From positions 3,606,501-3,670,500 of the forward strand of contig JADJWT010000001.1 of NCBI GenBank assembly GCA_016716225.1: a stretch of 64,000 nucleotides of DNA, read 5' to 3'. This document shows, piece by piece, positions 17,217-27,063 of this stretch. Position 1 is the first letter of the stretch. Every line of letters starts with the position of its first letter. Both the position numbers and the translations under genes were made by a program. The stretch is from Ignavibacteriota bacterium. GTDB taxonomy: Bacteria; Bacteroidota; Ignavibacteria; Ignavibacteriales; Melioribacteraceae. Below the pieces are notes generated by a model. That model had not been told where the DNA came from. It ran no database searches and saw nothing but the letters and a program-made list of their open reading frames with translations.

Positions 17217-19058
17217 TTATGAATTGTACTTTTTAAATAGAATATAATTTGAATCATAAATTTCGTTTACAATCATTTCTTTCCTTACAGAATTGCACAA
17301 AATAATTTTTTCTGCAAAGTGTAAATCATTAATTGTCAATATTTTTTCTTCACATTTATTTTTATCAATTAAATTCTGTCTGTAACAACCATTTAGAATT
17401 CCCAATTTTACTGGAGGTGTAAATAATTTTCCTTTTATTTTAAGAATGATATTCGAAATTGCACCTTCTAATAATTCGTCATTTTCATTTACGTATAATA
17501 TTTCATCAAAACTCTTTTGTTGATATTTTTTCAATTCATTATCCCAAGGTCTCAGTGTTGTTTTGTGGAATAAATATTTTTCATCAACATTTCTTTTATT
17601 TTTACTAAATATTATTTTTGCAAATTTTTTATTTTGTTTAATTTCACCAGAAGTGATTTTCACCTTTCCCCATTTGCTTAAAAGCATTCTTACTTTATAT
17701 TTTTTATTGCTATCAAAATTATTTTTATATTCTTGTAATTCATTTTCAATTAATTCTTTATCAAATTTGAACAGAAAATATTTTGCAGATTTTTGTAACC
17801 TTTTTAAATGATATTCTAGTAAATAATAATTTCCATTTTCGCATAATAATGTTTCCATTAATTCAAAATATTTTGGTTTGGTACTTATAAATTTTCCTTT
17901 AAGTAATATTTCCTCATATTCCTTTAATGGATCGCTATCCCAAACAATTCCGCTTCCTAAACCAAGTTCCCCAATTTTTGATTTTTTGCTAATCACAATT
18001 GTTCGAATTGGAATATTAAAAATGGAATTTTTGTGTGAAATAATTCCAATTGAACCAGTGTATAATTTTCTTGGTGATTTTTCCAACTCTGCAATAATTT
18101 GCATTGATCTAATTTTAGGCGCGCCGGTTATTGAACCGCTTGGAAATATATTTTTTATTATTTCACTTAATTTATTTGTATTTAGTTTGCCAACAACTGT
18201 AGATGTAAGCTGATTGAGAGTTTCATATTTTTCAACTTTAAATAACTTTTCAACTTTTACTGAATTTGTTTTTGATATTTTTCCAATATCATTTCTCAAC
18301 AAATCCACAATCATAACATTTTCGGCTAAATTTTTTTCATCATTTTTTATTTTCTTAACAAGATTTTCATCATCATTTGGATTTACAATTCGCTTTAACG
18401 TACCTTTCATTGGTTTACTTATAATATTGTTACTTTCAACTTTGAAAAATAATTCCGGTGAAAAAGAAAGTATAAACTCCTTATCTGTATTGATTAAAAC
18501 CGAATAGTTTGCAGATTGATTAAATATTCCATTTAAGAAAAGTGAAGTTATTTCTCCAATGAAATTAAACTTTGCTTTCGAAGTAAAATTAATTTGATAA
18601 GTATCACCTTTGGCAATATAATTTTTTATTTTTTCTATTTTTTTTACATAATTACTTTTGGAAATATCCATCTTATAATTCTGAATATTTTGTTTCCCAA
18701 TAAATTTTTGAACTTCATCAAATTGTATTTCATCTGATCTAAAAATTTCTAGATTCTTTTTTTCATAAAAATAAAATTGAATTTCTTCGTGATTTATGTA
18801 AGATTTTTTAATCACTTTTGGTTGAAAGTAATAACCAATTTCATACGGAATTGTTGCAAATCCGAAAAGATTTTTCTTTTGAATTAATTGATCAACTTTT
18901 TCAAGAATTGCACTTACTTCATTGTGTGTTGCGCCTTTTAAAATTTCTATTGGATTTTTAAAGAAGAAAGATTTTCCATCTTTATAAATATTTGGAGTGT
19001 AAAAAAATGCGGAGTTTTTATTTACTTCAACTTGTTGTAAAATTTCTATGATTTGCAT
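17217..19058 (-). CDS. Aminodeoxychorismate synthase component I fused to aminodeoxychorismate lyase (PabB-PabC)
   Basis: The 613-residue bifunctional enzyme covers two steps of p-aminobenzoate synthesis for folate. Residues 1-395 are the chorismate-binding PabB part with KPMKGTLKR (the catalytic-lysine motif of PabB), IVDLLRNDIG, FPSGSITGAPK and LGSGIVWDSDP. Residues 400-613 are a class IV PLP lyase with YHLKRLQKSA, the likely PLP lysine in HKTTLRPWD, and EGAISNIILK. No PabA amidotransferase is in the window, so glutamine or ammonia supply must come from elsewhere. It is transcribed alone; the 17094-17216 gap follows. Confidence 0.92.
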   Translation of the reverse strand: MQIIEILQQVEVNKNSAFFYTPNIYKDGKSFFFKNPIEILKGATHNEVSAILEKVDQLIQKKNLFGFATIPYEIGYYFQPKVIKKSYINHEEIQFYFYEKKNLEIFRSDEIQFDEVQKFIGKQNIQNYKMDISKSNYVKKIEKIKNYIAKGDTYQINFTSKAKFNFIGEITSLFLNGIFNQSANYSVLINTDKEFILSFSPELFFKVESNNIISKPMKGTLKRIVNPNDDENLVKKIKNDEKNLAENVMIVDLLRNDIGKISKTNSVKVEKLFKVEKYETLNQLTSTVVGKLNTNKLSEIIKNIFPSGSITGAPKIRSMQIIAELEKSPRKLYTGSIGIISHKNSIFNIPIRTIVISKKSKIGELGLGSGIVWDSDPLKEYEEILLKGKFISTKPKYFELMETLLCENGNYYLLEYHLKRLQKSAKYFLFKFDKELIENELQEYKNNFDSNKKYKVRMLLSKWGKVKITSGEIKQNKKFAKIIFSKNKRNVDEKYLFHKTTLRPWDNELKKYQQKSFDEILYVNENDELLEGAISNIILKIKGKLFTPPVKLGILNGCYRQNLIDKNKCEEKILTINDLHFAEKIILCNSVRKEMIVNEIYDSNYILFKKYNS

Positions 19059-19146
19059 AATCCAAATTTACATTTTCAGAAATAAATAAATCAAAATATT
19101 TGTTCAGAAATCAAAACAATTTTAAGTAAATAAACTTTTCTCCATA

Positions 19147-22100
19147 TCATTTTGTATATAATTTATAAAGAACGGGAACAACAATTAATGTTAAAATTGT
19201 TGAAACTAATAATCCGCCGATAATTGTCCAACCCATTGGAGCCCACATTGTTCCGCCGCTTAATGTTAAAGGAAAAAGTCCGACAATAGTTGTTCCTGTA
19301 GTTAATAAAATCGGCATAAATCTAACTTCACATGCAGAAATTAATGCATCAAATATTTTCATTCCTTCTACTCTTAATTGGTTTGTATAATCAACAAGAA
19401 TGATGGAATTATTTACAACAATTCCTACCAAACTTGTTAAGCCCACAAATGCCGTAAATGAAAATGTATTTCCGGTAATTAGTAAAGCTATTATTGATCC
19501 AATTATTGCTAACGGAATTGCAGAGAAAACAATAAACGGTTGTTTGTACGATTTGAATTGTAAAACCAAAATTCCAAAAATTCCTACAATTGCAATAATC
19601 ATTGCTTTTGCCATTCCTCCAAATGATTCTTGCTGACTTTCTTTTTCACCACCGACGTAAAATGTATAACCTTTTTTTAGCGGAATATTTTCAACATTTT
19701 TTATAATTTCATTTGTTACTGTATTTACAGAATAATTTGAAATTACATCTGAAGTTATTGTTACAGTTCGTGAAAGATCAAAATGACTAATAGCCAAAGG
19801 AGTTTTGGCAAATTCAATTTTAGCTAATTGTTTAAGGGGAATTTGCTCGCCGGTTACTGATGAAACAAAGATTCTATCAAATTTAGCAAAATCTGAATTT
19901 TGTATATTTGGTGCACGCAAAATTATATTAAACTCTTTTCCGTTGTCATCTCTAAAATTTGTAATTGTTAATCCATTTATTGAAGCTCTGACTGTTCTAT
20001 CAATCTCTGCTATCGGAACTCCTAAAATTGCAGCTTTTTCTTTATTTATTTTAACTGATAAATCCATTTTAGTTGTGTTTAATGGATTATTAATATTTAC
20101 TGTACCTTTTGTTGACTTAAATATTTTCTCAACTTCCAAAGAAACTTTTCTTAATTCGGAAATATTTTCACCTAAAATTTTAATTGCAATCGGAGCTTCA
20201 ATTGGCGGACCTTGCTCAAAATCTTTTACTTCAATTTCTGCTCCGGCAATTTGGGAAAATTCGTTTCTTAATTCATTTAAAAAATTATTAAACTTAGAAT
20301 AATTATATGATTTTAATTCAACATAAATTTGTGAGTGATTTTTAGCATTTCTTTTTCCAACTACATTGTAATAAATTCTTGGATTTCCATTTCCTATATT
20401 TGTCGTAAAATTTAGAATCTCATCTTTATTCTTCAAAATATTTTCAACTTTTAAAGCATATTCAGATGTTCTTTCAATACTTGAACCTTCCGGTAAATTA
20501 ATATTTATCATAAATTGAGGCTTTTCTGCTTTTGGGAAAAAGCTTACTCCAACTAATGGAATTAAGGATAAACTTAACAAAAATATTATGATAGATATTG
20601 CGATAATTAATTTTGGATTATTCAAAGCAAATGTTAATCTTTTTTTATACAAATTATGGATTACATGATTTACAACTTTTCGCATTTTCTTTTCATGAGA
20701 AATTGATTTAATACTCATCAAGTTTTTTGATAATAATGGAGTTAAAGTTAGAGCTAACATTAATGATGCGAATAATGTATAAGTTACAGTAATCGGCATA
20801 CTTCTTATAAAATCTCCGGTTACATCTTGCATCAACATCATTGGAATAAAAGCAAATACTGTTGTTAATGTTGAACTGATAACTGGCCAAGTAATTTGTG
20901 AAACTCCTTTTACTGCTGCTTCCATATTTGATAATCCAAGTGAAATATATCTTGCAATATTTTCTGTAACAACAATTGAATTATCAACAAGCATTCCTAA
21001 CGCAATAACCAAGCCGGCAATTGACATTTGCTCCAATCCGTAATTTGATAAATCTAAAAATCCAATACCAATAATAATTGCAATTGGAATTACTGACATA
21101 ACAATTAAAGCTGTTCTTAAATCAACAAACAAAAACATTACAATTCCGACAAGCAATAAACCTTGTAATAGATTTAGAAAAAATCCGGTCAATCTAATTT
21201 CAACACTTTGCGATTGATCAAAAACTGTTTCCAATTTCATTGAACTCGGAAGTGAAGTTTTAAATTCCTCAATTTTTTCTTTCATTCCATTTGAAACATC
21301 AAAAATATTTGTTCCCGGTTTTTGATCTGCAGTAATAAACACAGATCTCTTTTGATTAAATTTAGCAATGTAATTTTCATCTTCATAAGTTTTCGAAACT
21401 TTTGCAACATCTTTCAAATAAAGAATATTTCCGTTCAAAGCATTAATTATTACGTTTTTAATTTCATTTATATTTTTGAAACTACCGCTTGTTTTAATGC
21501 TGAAGTTTTTTCCACCCAAATCAATTTCACCACCGGGAATATTTGCGTTTTCAGATTGCAAAATTTGAATGATTTTGGATAAAGGTATTTTATACTTTGA
21601 TAATTTTTCTAAATTAATTTCAACTCTAATTTCTTGTTTTGGAAATGCTACGGTTTGTACACTTTTAACTCCATTTACTTTTTTCAAAATATCTTCTAAA
21701 TGTTCTGCTTCCTTTTCTAATTTAGAATATTCATCAGTCTCTGAAATTAATGCTAACTGTAGAATTTTCACATCGGAAATTGACCATTTTAATAAATCGA
21801 TATCATAAATTTCTTCTGGTAATTTATTTCTAATACTGTTTACTTTTTGAGTAACATCGGAATATTTTTCATCGGCATCATTTCCGGCAATAAATTCAAT
21901 ATCAACTACACCGTATCCATCGCGAGCATAACTTTTAATATTTTTAATATCATCAAGTTCATTCAGCGCTTCTTCTATTGGATTTATAACCATCTCTTCA
22001 ACATCGCTTGGAGTTGCTCCAGGATAAACTACAATTACAGATGTTGCCGGAGGTGATACTTGTGGATCTTCCGATCTCGGCATTGTAAAAAATGAAACAA

Positions 22101-22176
22101 TTCCGAGTAACAAAAAAATTAGAATTATTATTATTGAAAATTGGTGATTCTCTATTGTTAATTTTGATAAGTTCAT
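19147..22176 (-). CDS. RND efflux pump inner-membrane permease (AcrB/HAE1 type)
   Basis: The 1009-residue protein has the duplicated RND layout: one N-terminal membrane helix, a large periplasmic loop, six helices, then the same again. Typical pieces are YPGATPSDVEEMVINPIEEA, the TM4 relay segment LGMLVDNSIVV (Asp followed by Asn rather than AcrB's Asp-Asp), and GLTSLVGIVVNNSIILVDYT in the second half. It uses proton flux to export hydrophobic compounds with the adaptor and outer-membrane channel encoded just upstream. It starts 16 bases after the adaptor gene and ends the tetR-tolC-adaptor-permease set. Substrates cannot be read from sequence. Confidence 0.95.
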   Translation of the reverse strand: MNLSKLTIENHQFSIIIILIFLLLGIVSFFTMPRSEDPQVSPPATSVIVVYPGATPSDVEEMVINPIEEALNELDDIKNIKSYARDGYGVVDIEFIAGNDADEKYSDVTQKVNSIRNKLPEEIYDIDLLKWSISDVKILQLALISETDEYSKLEKEAEHLEDILKKVNGVKSVQTVAFPKQEIRVEINLEKLSKYKIPLSKIIQILQSENANIPGGEIDLGGKNFSIKTSGSFKNINEIKNVIINALNGNILYLKDVAKVSKTYEDENYIAKFNQKRSVFITADQKPGTNIFDVSNGMKEKIEEFKTSLPSSMKLETVFDQSQSVEIRLTGFFLNLLQGLLLVGIVMFLFVDLRTALIVMSVIPIAIIIGIGFLDLSNYGLEQMSIAGLVIALGMLVDNSIVVTENIARYISLGLSNMEAAVKGVSQITWPVISSTLTTVFAFIPMMLMQDVTGDFIRSMPITVTYTLFASLMLALTLTPLLSKNLMSIKSISHEKKMRKVVNHVIHNLYKKRLTFALNNPKLIIAISIIIFLLSLSLIPLVGVSFFPKAEKPQFMININLPEGSSIERTSEYALKVENILKNKDEILNFTTNIGNGNPRIYYNVVGKRNAKNHSQIYVELKSYNYSKFNNFLNELRNEFSQIAGAEIEVKDFEQGPPIEAPIAIKILGENISELRKVSLEVEKIFKSTKGTVNINNPLNTTKMDLSVKINKEKAAILGVPIAEIDRTVRASINGLTITNFRDDNGKEFNIILRAPNIQNSDFAKFDRIFVSSVTGEQIPLKQLAKIEFAKTPLAISHFDLSRTVTITSDVISNYSVNTVTNEIIKNVENIPLKKGYTFYVGGEKESQQESFGGMAKAMIIAIVGIFGILVLQFKSYKQPFIVFSAIPLAIIGSIIALLITGNTFSFTAFVGLTSLVGIVVNNSIILVDYTNQLRVEGMKIFDALISACEVRFMPILLTTGTTIVGLFPLTLSGGTMWAPMGWTIIGGLLVSTILTLIVVPVLYKLYTK

Positions 22177-22192
22177 TAGATATTCCTAACAC

Positions 22193-23227
22193 TTATTTTA
22201 TAATTTTTACTTTTATTCCATCTTTCAAATATTCTGCACCATCAGTAATAATTTCATGAATACTTTTGTCTTCAATTTTTACTAAAACATATTCACTAAA
22301 TATCTCACCGATTTCAATTTCCTTCTTAACAGCTTTGTTATTCTGAATAATGAAGATATTACCAGTTTTTCCTTCCGTATCGACTAATGACTTCATTGGG
22401 ATTTTTTTAAAATTATTTTTCTCAGACGAAAAAATATCCACACTTGAAATCATTCCAGATACAAATTGTTTGTGAGAGTTTTTTAATGATAATTCAATTT
22501 CGAATAAGCCGTTCATCGGATTTGCAGCTCCGGCAATTTGTGTGACTTCTCCAGAAAATTCCTCTTCAAACGAATCAAATTTTATTTTTGCATTATTGCC
22601 TATTTTAATTTTATGAAAATCAATCTCCGTAATTCCACAAACAATTATCCACTGTGAATCTTTTGAACCCATTATGAATATTGGTGTTCCGGGTGAAACC
22701 ATTTCATTTGCATCAATTAATTTCTTATAAATTTTTCCGGAGAAAGGAGCAGTAATTGTTGAATATTTTAAATTAAATTTCGCAATATTTAAACCGGAAC
22801 TCGCAGCTTCCAATCCAGATTTGGCATTTTGATATTGCTCCAAAGTTACAACACTATCAATGTATAAATTTTCAACTCGATTAAAATCACGTAACACTTT
22901 CTCGTAATTAATTTTTGCTTGATTAAACTGAGCATCAATTTCATCTAATTTTAATTTTGCTAAAATTTGTCCTTCTTTAACAAATTCGCCTTCATCAACA
23001 AAAATATTTAAAATTATTCCGCCGGTTTTAAATGCAAGTGAAATTTCTTTTTCCGCCTTTAATATTCCGCTTGTATGAATTGGTAATGAAAATTCTTCCT
23101 CAATAATTTGTTCAACTTTAACCGGAATTATTTCCTCCGATTTAATTTCTGGTTTATCTTCACTGCAATTTGTAAATGTGATTATTCCCAATAAAATTAA
23201 GCTCATAACACTTATTTTATTTTTCAT
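22193..23227 (-). CDS. RND pump periplasmic adaptor (membrane fusion lipoprotein)
   Basis: The 344-residue protein opens with a lipoprotein signal ending FTNC (Cys at about residue 21), so it is anchored in the periplasmic membrane leaflet. It then has the paired lipoyl halves GGIILNIFVDEGEFVKEGQI and YSTITAPFSGKIYKKLIDAN flanking a helical hairpin, and the beta-barrel domain with AKIKFDSFEEEFSGEVTQIA. It bridges the permease (19147) and the TolC-like channel (23278). The gene lies 50 bases after the channel gene, in the same operon. Confidence 0.93.
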   Translation of the reverse strand: MKNKISVMSLILLGIITFTNCSEDKPEIKSEEIIPVKVEQIIEEEFSLPIHTSGILKAEKEISLAFKTGGIILNIFVDEGEFVKEGQILAKLKLDEIDAQFNQAKINYEKVLRDFNRVENLYIDSVVTLEQYQNAKSGLEAASSGLNIAKFNLKYSTITAPFSGKIYKKLIDANEMVSPGTPIFIMGSKDSQWIIVCGITEIDFHKIKIGNNAKIKFDSFEEEFSGEVTQIAGAANPMNGLFEIELSLKNSHKQFVSGMISSVDIFSSEKNNFKKIPMKSLVDTEGKTGNIFIIQNNKAVKKEIEIGEIFSEYVLVKIEDKSIHEIITDGAEYLKDGIKVKIIK

Positions 23228-23277
23228 ATTTATTCCTAAAATTTGATAATTGATTTTTCATTTTTTACTTCCAAAAT

Positions 23278-24648
23278 TTATTTTTCTAAGAAATCTTTCA
23301 ATTCAATTAAAGCAGAAGTTTTTTCTAACTCCGATATTTTTTGTTGTAAATCATATTTGGTAATTATTTCATTTATTTCTGTCTGCAAAAGTTTATTTCT
23401 CGAATCAAGATATTCCACAAAATTTATCATTCCTTCTTTATACTTTTTATCAACAATTCTAAAAGATATTTTCATACTATTAAGCATTTCTTGTACTGAT
23501 TTTATTGACTTTTCCGCTAATTCATAATTTTTGTAACTCTGCAAAACTTGAAGCGAAATTTGTTTTTTTATTTCTTCAATTTGAGTTTCAACTTTTTTCT
23601 TTTCTAATTCAGCTTGCTCACTTTTTGATGCATCTTGAAATCCGTTGAATAAATTCCAATGTAAAACCAAAGACGCCATCCAGTAATCATCTTTATCGGT
23701 GAATTTATAATCTTCTCCTTGAAAGCCGTAATCTGCGGCAAAAATTAGCGATGGGAAATAATTTGCGTTTGATATTGATTTTTTATTTTCATAAACATTA
23801 GCTAGAAAATTCAACTGCAAAATTTCTTCTCTATTGTTTATTGCGCTGGAATGTGTTAGATCAAAATTAAGTTGTGAATTTTTCGCAACTGAATTTGTGT
23901 CAAAAATAATTTCACTTTCCAAAGGTTTGTTGAGAAGAAAATTAAAATATGATTGCGCCAACTCCCTATTATTATTGGCTTCCAGAAGTTTTTGCTCAAT
24001 TTCAGATACTTCAGCTTTTGCACGATAAACAACATCAACGGTAATTTTATCATTTTTGTGCAGACTCTCGCAAACACGTAAATTTTCATTTACCAATTCT
24101 AAAGTATTTTCATATATTTTTTTTACACTCTCTGTCTTTAAAAAGTTATAATATGAGTTTTTAATTTGAGCAATTAATGAACGAATATAAATTTGTTTAT
24201 CAAGCGAAGATATTTCCGCAAGATCATCTTGAATTTTATAATTGAAAAATATTGCCGGTTGAATAATTGGTTGAACCAAACTTATTTTTGTTTCTTGTTC
24301 TTGTTCACGAAGAAATGGAATATTTTCATTTTGAATATTTGTGGGAAATAAATTTTGCTGCATTAAATAATTTAAAGAAGCGTGAATTGGATTTACTATA
24401 TTTCCTATTGGGAAAATAATTTCGCGACCTCCGCCGGCTCTTGTATATCTTGCGTTAATTCCTATTGATGGATAAAACATTCCTTCAGCTTCATTTAACG
24501 AGCTTAAACTTTTTTCAAGATCAAACTGTTTTTGCCTTAGTGCAAGATTATTTGCTAATCCAAATTTTACATAATTTTCAATCGTTTCGTTTTGAGGAAA
24601 AATTATTGACGAAAAAATTAGAATTGTTAAAATTATTTTTACTTTCAT
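23278..24648 (-). CDS. TolC-family outer membrane efflux protein
   Basis: The 456-residue protein has a signal peptide (MKVKIILTILIFSSIIFPQ) and two outer-membrane efflux repeats rich in long helices, roughly residues 25-220 and 240-455. Typical edges are NLALRQKQFDLEKSLSSLNEAEG and SLVLHWNLFNGFQDASKSEQAE (first 20 residues shown suffice). It forms the exit duct of the RND pump encoded downstream. A palindrome immediately upstream of its start matches one in the tetR promoter, indicating TetR control. Confidence 0.93.
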   Translation of the reverse strand: MKVKIILTILIFSSIIFPQNETIENYVKFGLANNLALRQKQFDLEKSLSSLNEAEGMFYPSIGINARYTRAGGGREIIFPIGNIVNPIHASLNYLMQQNLFPTNIQNENIPFLREQEQETKISLVQPIIQPAIFFNYKIQDDLAEISSLDKQIYIRSLIAQIKNSYYNFLKTESVKKIYENTLELVNENLRVCESLHKNDKITVDVVYRAKAEVSEIEQKLLEANNNRELAQSYFNFLLNKPLESEIIFDTNSVAKNSQLNFDLTHSSAINNREEILQLNFLANVYENKKSISNANYFPSLIFAADYGFQGEDYKFTDKDDYWMASLVLHWNLFNGFQDASKSEQAELEKKKVETQIEEIKKQISLQVLQSYKNYELAEKSIKSVQEMLNSMKISFRIVDKKYKEGMINFVEYLDSRNKLLQTEINEIITKYDLQQKISELEKTSALIELKDFLEK

Positions 24649-24674
24649 AAAACCTCACTAAACAATAATTATTA

Positions 24675-24691
24675 AATGACTAACAGTCATT
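24675..24691. promoter_or_regulatory. Palindrome before tolC, candidate TetR operator
   Basis: AATGACTAACAGTCATT is a perfect 7-base inverted repeat around AAC. It lies 27 bases before the TolC-family start and after the tetR stop. A similar dyad (TGACTATTAGTTA) stands in the tetR promoter. The shared core TGACT-N3-AGTCA suggests one regulator at both sites. Confidence 0.65.
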
Positions 24692-24705
24692 ATTTAACAA
24701 AATTT

Positions 24706-25341
24706 TTATGCTTTTAATGCGTTATAAGTAAATTCAAAAAAGTAGGAAATTAATTCTTCAGAAGTACAACTCATTTTATTGCATAAAATGTCACCTTTCA
24801 AAGTTACCAATTGCAAAACTCCAAGCGATTCTCCCCAAAGAATTAAAGCTGTTTTTTCCGGATCTAAATCTTTCCTTATTGAACCGTCTTTCATTCCCTC
24901 AATTATAGTTTCGACAAAAATTTTATTAGTTTCCATTTTTATTTTAAGAATATTTTCATCTTCCGAATCTGTCTCAATTTCACCGACTTTTTGAGTTTCT
25001 TCAAACATTAAAGCATTATAATAATTGGGAAAATCATAATAAAATTTTATATAAGCTTCGCCGATTGCTTTAACTTTTAAGAGTCCGTTAGGTTGATTTT
25101 TAGAAAATTCAATAAACATTTCCAACTGTTTTGTAATTCCCCTTTTTACAAAAACCTTAAACAATTCTTCTTTGCTTTTAAAATATAGATATAAAGTGCC
25201 TTTGCTCAATTCGGCTTCGGCGGCAATATCGTCCATTGTTGTATTTGCAAATCCTTTTAAGAAAAATACTTTTTCTGCGGCAAGAATTATTTCTTGTCGG
25301 CGTTGAATTTTTTCTCTTTCTTTTCTTTCTGAAATCCCCAT
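24706..25341 (-). CDS. TetR/AcrR-family repressor of the RND operon
   Basis: The 211-residue protein has the N-terminal TetR helix-turn-helix (about residues 12-58): ILAAEKVFFLKGFANTTMDD, then ELSKGTLYLYFKSKEELFKVF. The variable ligand-binding domain follows. It precedes tolC, the adaptor and the permease on the same strand with a 57-base gap that holds a palindrome, so it probably represses itself and the pump until a substrate binds. The ligand is unknown. Confidence 0.93.
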   Translation of the reverse strand: MGISERKEREKIQRRQEIILAAEKVFFLKGFANTTMDDIAAEAELSKGTLYLYFKSKEELFKVFVKRGITKQLEMFIEFSKNQPNGLLKVKAIGEAYIKFYYDFPNYYNALMFEETQKVGEIETDSEDENILKIKMETNKIFVETIIEGMKDGSIRKDLDPEKTALILWGESLGVLQLVTLKGDILCNKMSCTSEELISYFFEFTYNALKA

Positions 25342-25364
25342 AAATTGACTTATATTATATTTAC

Positions 25365-25377
25365 TGACTATTAGTTA
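25365..25377. promoter_or_regulatory. Dyad in the tetR promoter, candidate TetR operator
   Basis: TGACTATTAGTTA has arms TGACT and AGTTA, one mismatch from a perfect inverted repeat, and the same spacing as the palindrome at 24675-24691. It lies 24-36 bases upstream of the tetR start, a usual place for autoregulation. Confidence 0.5.
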
Positions 25378-25480
25378 TTATTTGACATAAAGTTATATTA
25401 TAATTTTAAATTTGTCAAGTTTTTATTGACAAAAATTAATTTACACATTATATTGTACACATAATATGTGGAGAATAAAA

Positions 25481-25705
25481 ATGCCAAACTTAACTTTGTC
25501 ATTTAATGAAGATTTACTTAACAAAAGTAGAAAATACGCAAAAGAAAAAGGAATTTCTTTAAATACACTTATTCGCGAAATGCTTACAAAAACCGTTCAA
25601 AATGATTCAACAAATTGGTTAGATGATTGCTTTAAAGTAATGGATAAAAGTTCAGCAAATTCATATGGTAAAAAATGGAACCGCGAGGATTTATATAATG
25701 AGTAA
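25481..25705 (+). CDS. Ribbon-helix-helix antitoxin
   Basis: An earlier in-frame ATG exists at 25466, but the ATG at 25481 has GGAG 8 bases upstream and starts the family-like sequence MPNLTLSFNEDLLNKSRKYA. The 74-residue protein has a short beta strand (residues 3-6), two helices and GISLNTLIREML, the usual ribbon-helix-helix DNA-binding layout. Its stop overlaps the start of the PIN-domain toxin, so the two form a toxin-antitoxin operon. The C-terminal part (WLDDCFKVMD) should be the toxin-neutralising tail (inference). Confidence 0.85.
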   Translation: MPNLTLSFNEDLLNKSRKYAKEKGISLNTLIREMLTKTVQNDSTNWLDDCFKVMDKSSANSYGKKWNREDLYNE

Positions 25706-26108
25706 AATTTTTATTGATACAAATATTTTAATTTATTCTTTAGATAATAGTGATGAAACCAAAAAGAATTCCGCAAGAAATATGTTAAAGAATTTAATAA
25801 AAAATCATCAATTAGTAATTTCTACTCAAGTTATTCAAGAGTTTTATATAACAGCAACTAAAAAGTTAAATGTTGATGTAATTATTGCCAAAAGTATAAT
25901 TAATTCATTTCAGAATTTTGAAATTGTTACAGTTAATTTTGATTTCATAAATAACGCAATTGATTGCAGTATTTTAAATATGTTATCTTTTTGGGATTCT
26001 CTAATTATAGTTTCGGCACAATTTTCAAAATGCTCGGAAATTTATACGGAAGATTTGAATTCGGGACAAAACATTTTGGGAGTAAAAATTATAAATCCCT
26101 TCAAATAA
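25698..26108 (+). CDS. PIN-domain ribonuclease toxin (VapC-like)
   Basis: The frame is open from 25665, but the ATG at 25698 overlaps the antitoxin stop by 8 bases and gives the standard VapC start MSKIFIDTNILIYSLD. The 136-residue protein has the PIN acidic residues Asp7 (IDTN), Glu48 (VIQEFY), Asp100 (FWDSLI) and Asp119 (YTEDLNSG). PIN toxins cleave RNA using Mg2+ held by these residues. It pairs with the ribbon-helix-helix antitoxin; the RNA target is unknown. Confidence 0.9.
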   Translation: MSKIFIDTNILIYSLDNSDETKKNSARNMLKNLIKNHQLVISTQVIQEFYITATKKLNVDVIIAKSIINSFQNFEIVTVNFDFINNAIDCSILNMLSFWDSLIIVSAQFSKCSEIYTEDLNSGQNILGVKIINPFK

Positions 26109-26138
26109 AAATTAACATTTCATTTGTTCATTTAATTT

Positions 26139-26987
26139 CTACAAAATTCTATAACTTTTTATTAATTCCAAACATTGCGAATAATAGCCCATTCCAAAAA
26201 GATTAAGATGATTTAAGATATGATAAAGTTTGTAAATATTTTCTCTATAACTCCAATTTTCAGCAAGCGGAAATTCTTCATTGTAAGCAGAATAAAAAGT
26301 TGAATCAAATCCGCCGAATAATTTTGTCATTGCCAAATCTGCTTCCCTATTTCCATAATAAATTGCGGGATCGATCAAACATGGATTTCCGTTTACATCA
26401 GAAATATAATTTCCGCTCCACAAATCTCCATGAAGTAATGTAGGAATATTTTCACTTCCTTCTAAAATTTTGTGAATGTTTTTTTCTATTGCAGAAAATT
26501 CTTTTCGAAATTCTGAATTTACATAACCATTTTTTTCTGCAAGAATGAATTGAAATTTTAATCTGTTATCTAAATAAAATTCAATCCAATTTTCGCACAT
26601 CGGTAAGTTTTTTTGTGGAGTTGAACCGCAGAAATTATCTTCATAAAATCCAAATTTATCTGAAGAAAATTTATGCATTTGTGCAAGTTGTCTTCCAAAA
26701 ATTTCACTAAAGTTTTTCATTCTTGATTTTTGTTCAATATATTCCAAAACTAAAATTGCTTCATTTACAAAAATTACTTTTGGAACTCGGATTGTTTTTG
26801 ATTTTTCGATTTCTAACAATCCGTTTGCTTCAGCAAAATTTATTTTAGAATTTGAATATTGTTTAACAAAAAACTTTTTACCTTTTTCAAATTTTACAAC
26901 TTGAGAATTTGCAATACAACCGCCGCCAATATTTTGTGAAGATATAATTTTTTCCTGAAGAAAATTTTCTAAATTATTTTTCCACAT
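26139..26987 (-). CDS. Fructosamine kinase / ketosamine-3-kinase family protein
   Basis: The 282-residue protein has the kinase-like fold of FN3K proteins. It shows GGGCIANSQVVKFEKGKKFF in the N-lobe with Lys-containing FFVKQYS. The catalytic loop is LLHGDLWSGNYI, followed by the metal site CLIDPAIYYGNREADLAM. Members phosphorylate ketosamine adducts on sugars bound to proteins and so repair glycation; the exact substrate is unknown. The gene converges with the vapC-like toxin and lies 76 bases after the phosphatase gene on the same strand. E. coli YniA is a relative. Confidence 0.9.
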   Translation of the reverse strand: MWKNNLENFLQEKIISSQNIGGGCIANSQVVKFEKGKKFFVKQYSNSKINFAEANGLLEIEKSKTIRVPKVIFVNEAILVLEYIEQKSRMKNFSEIFGRQLAQMHKFSSDKFGFYEDNFCGSTPQKNLPMCENWIEFYLDNRLKFQFILAEKNGYVNSEFRKEFSAIEKNIHKILEGSENIPTLLHGDLWSGNYISDVNGNPCLIDPAIYYGNREADLAMTKLFGGFDSTFYSAYNEEFPLAENWSYRENIYKLYHILNHLNLFGMGYYSQCLELIKSYRIL

Positions 26988-27063
26988 TTCATAAATAAAA
27001 TTTACAAGTTGAATAAAGAATTTTAAAAAGCAGATATCTTATAAAAGATGTCATCTTAATTAC

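Noticed and set aside
20708..20890. Short frames inside the RND permease and other long genes
   Set aside because: They are in other frames or on the other strand of strong genes and have no start signals.
25466..25480. Earlier ATG for the antitoxin
   Set aside because: The ribosome-binding GGAG is inside this segment; the ATG at 25481 is correctly spaced.
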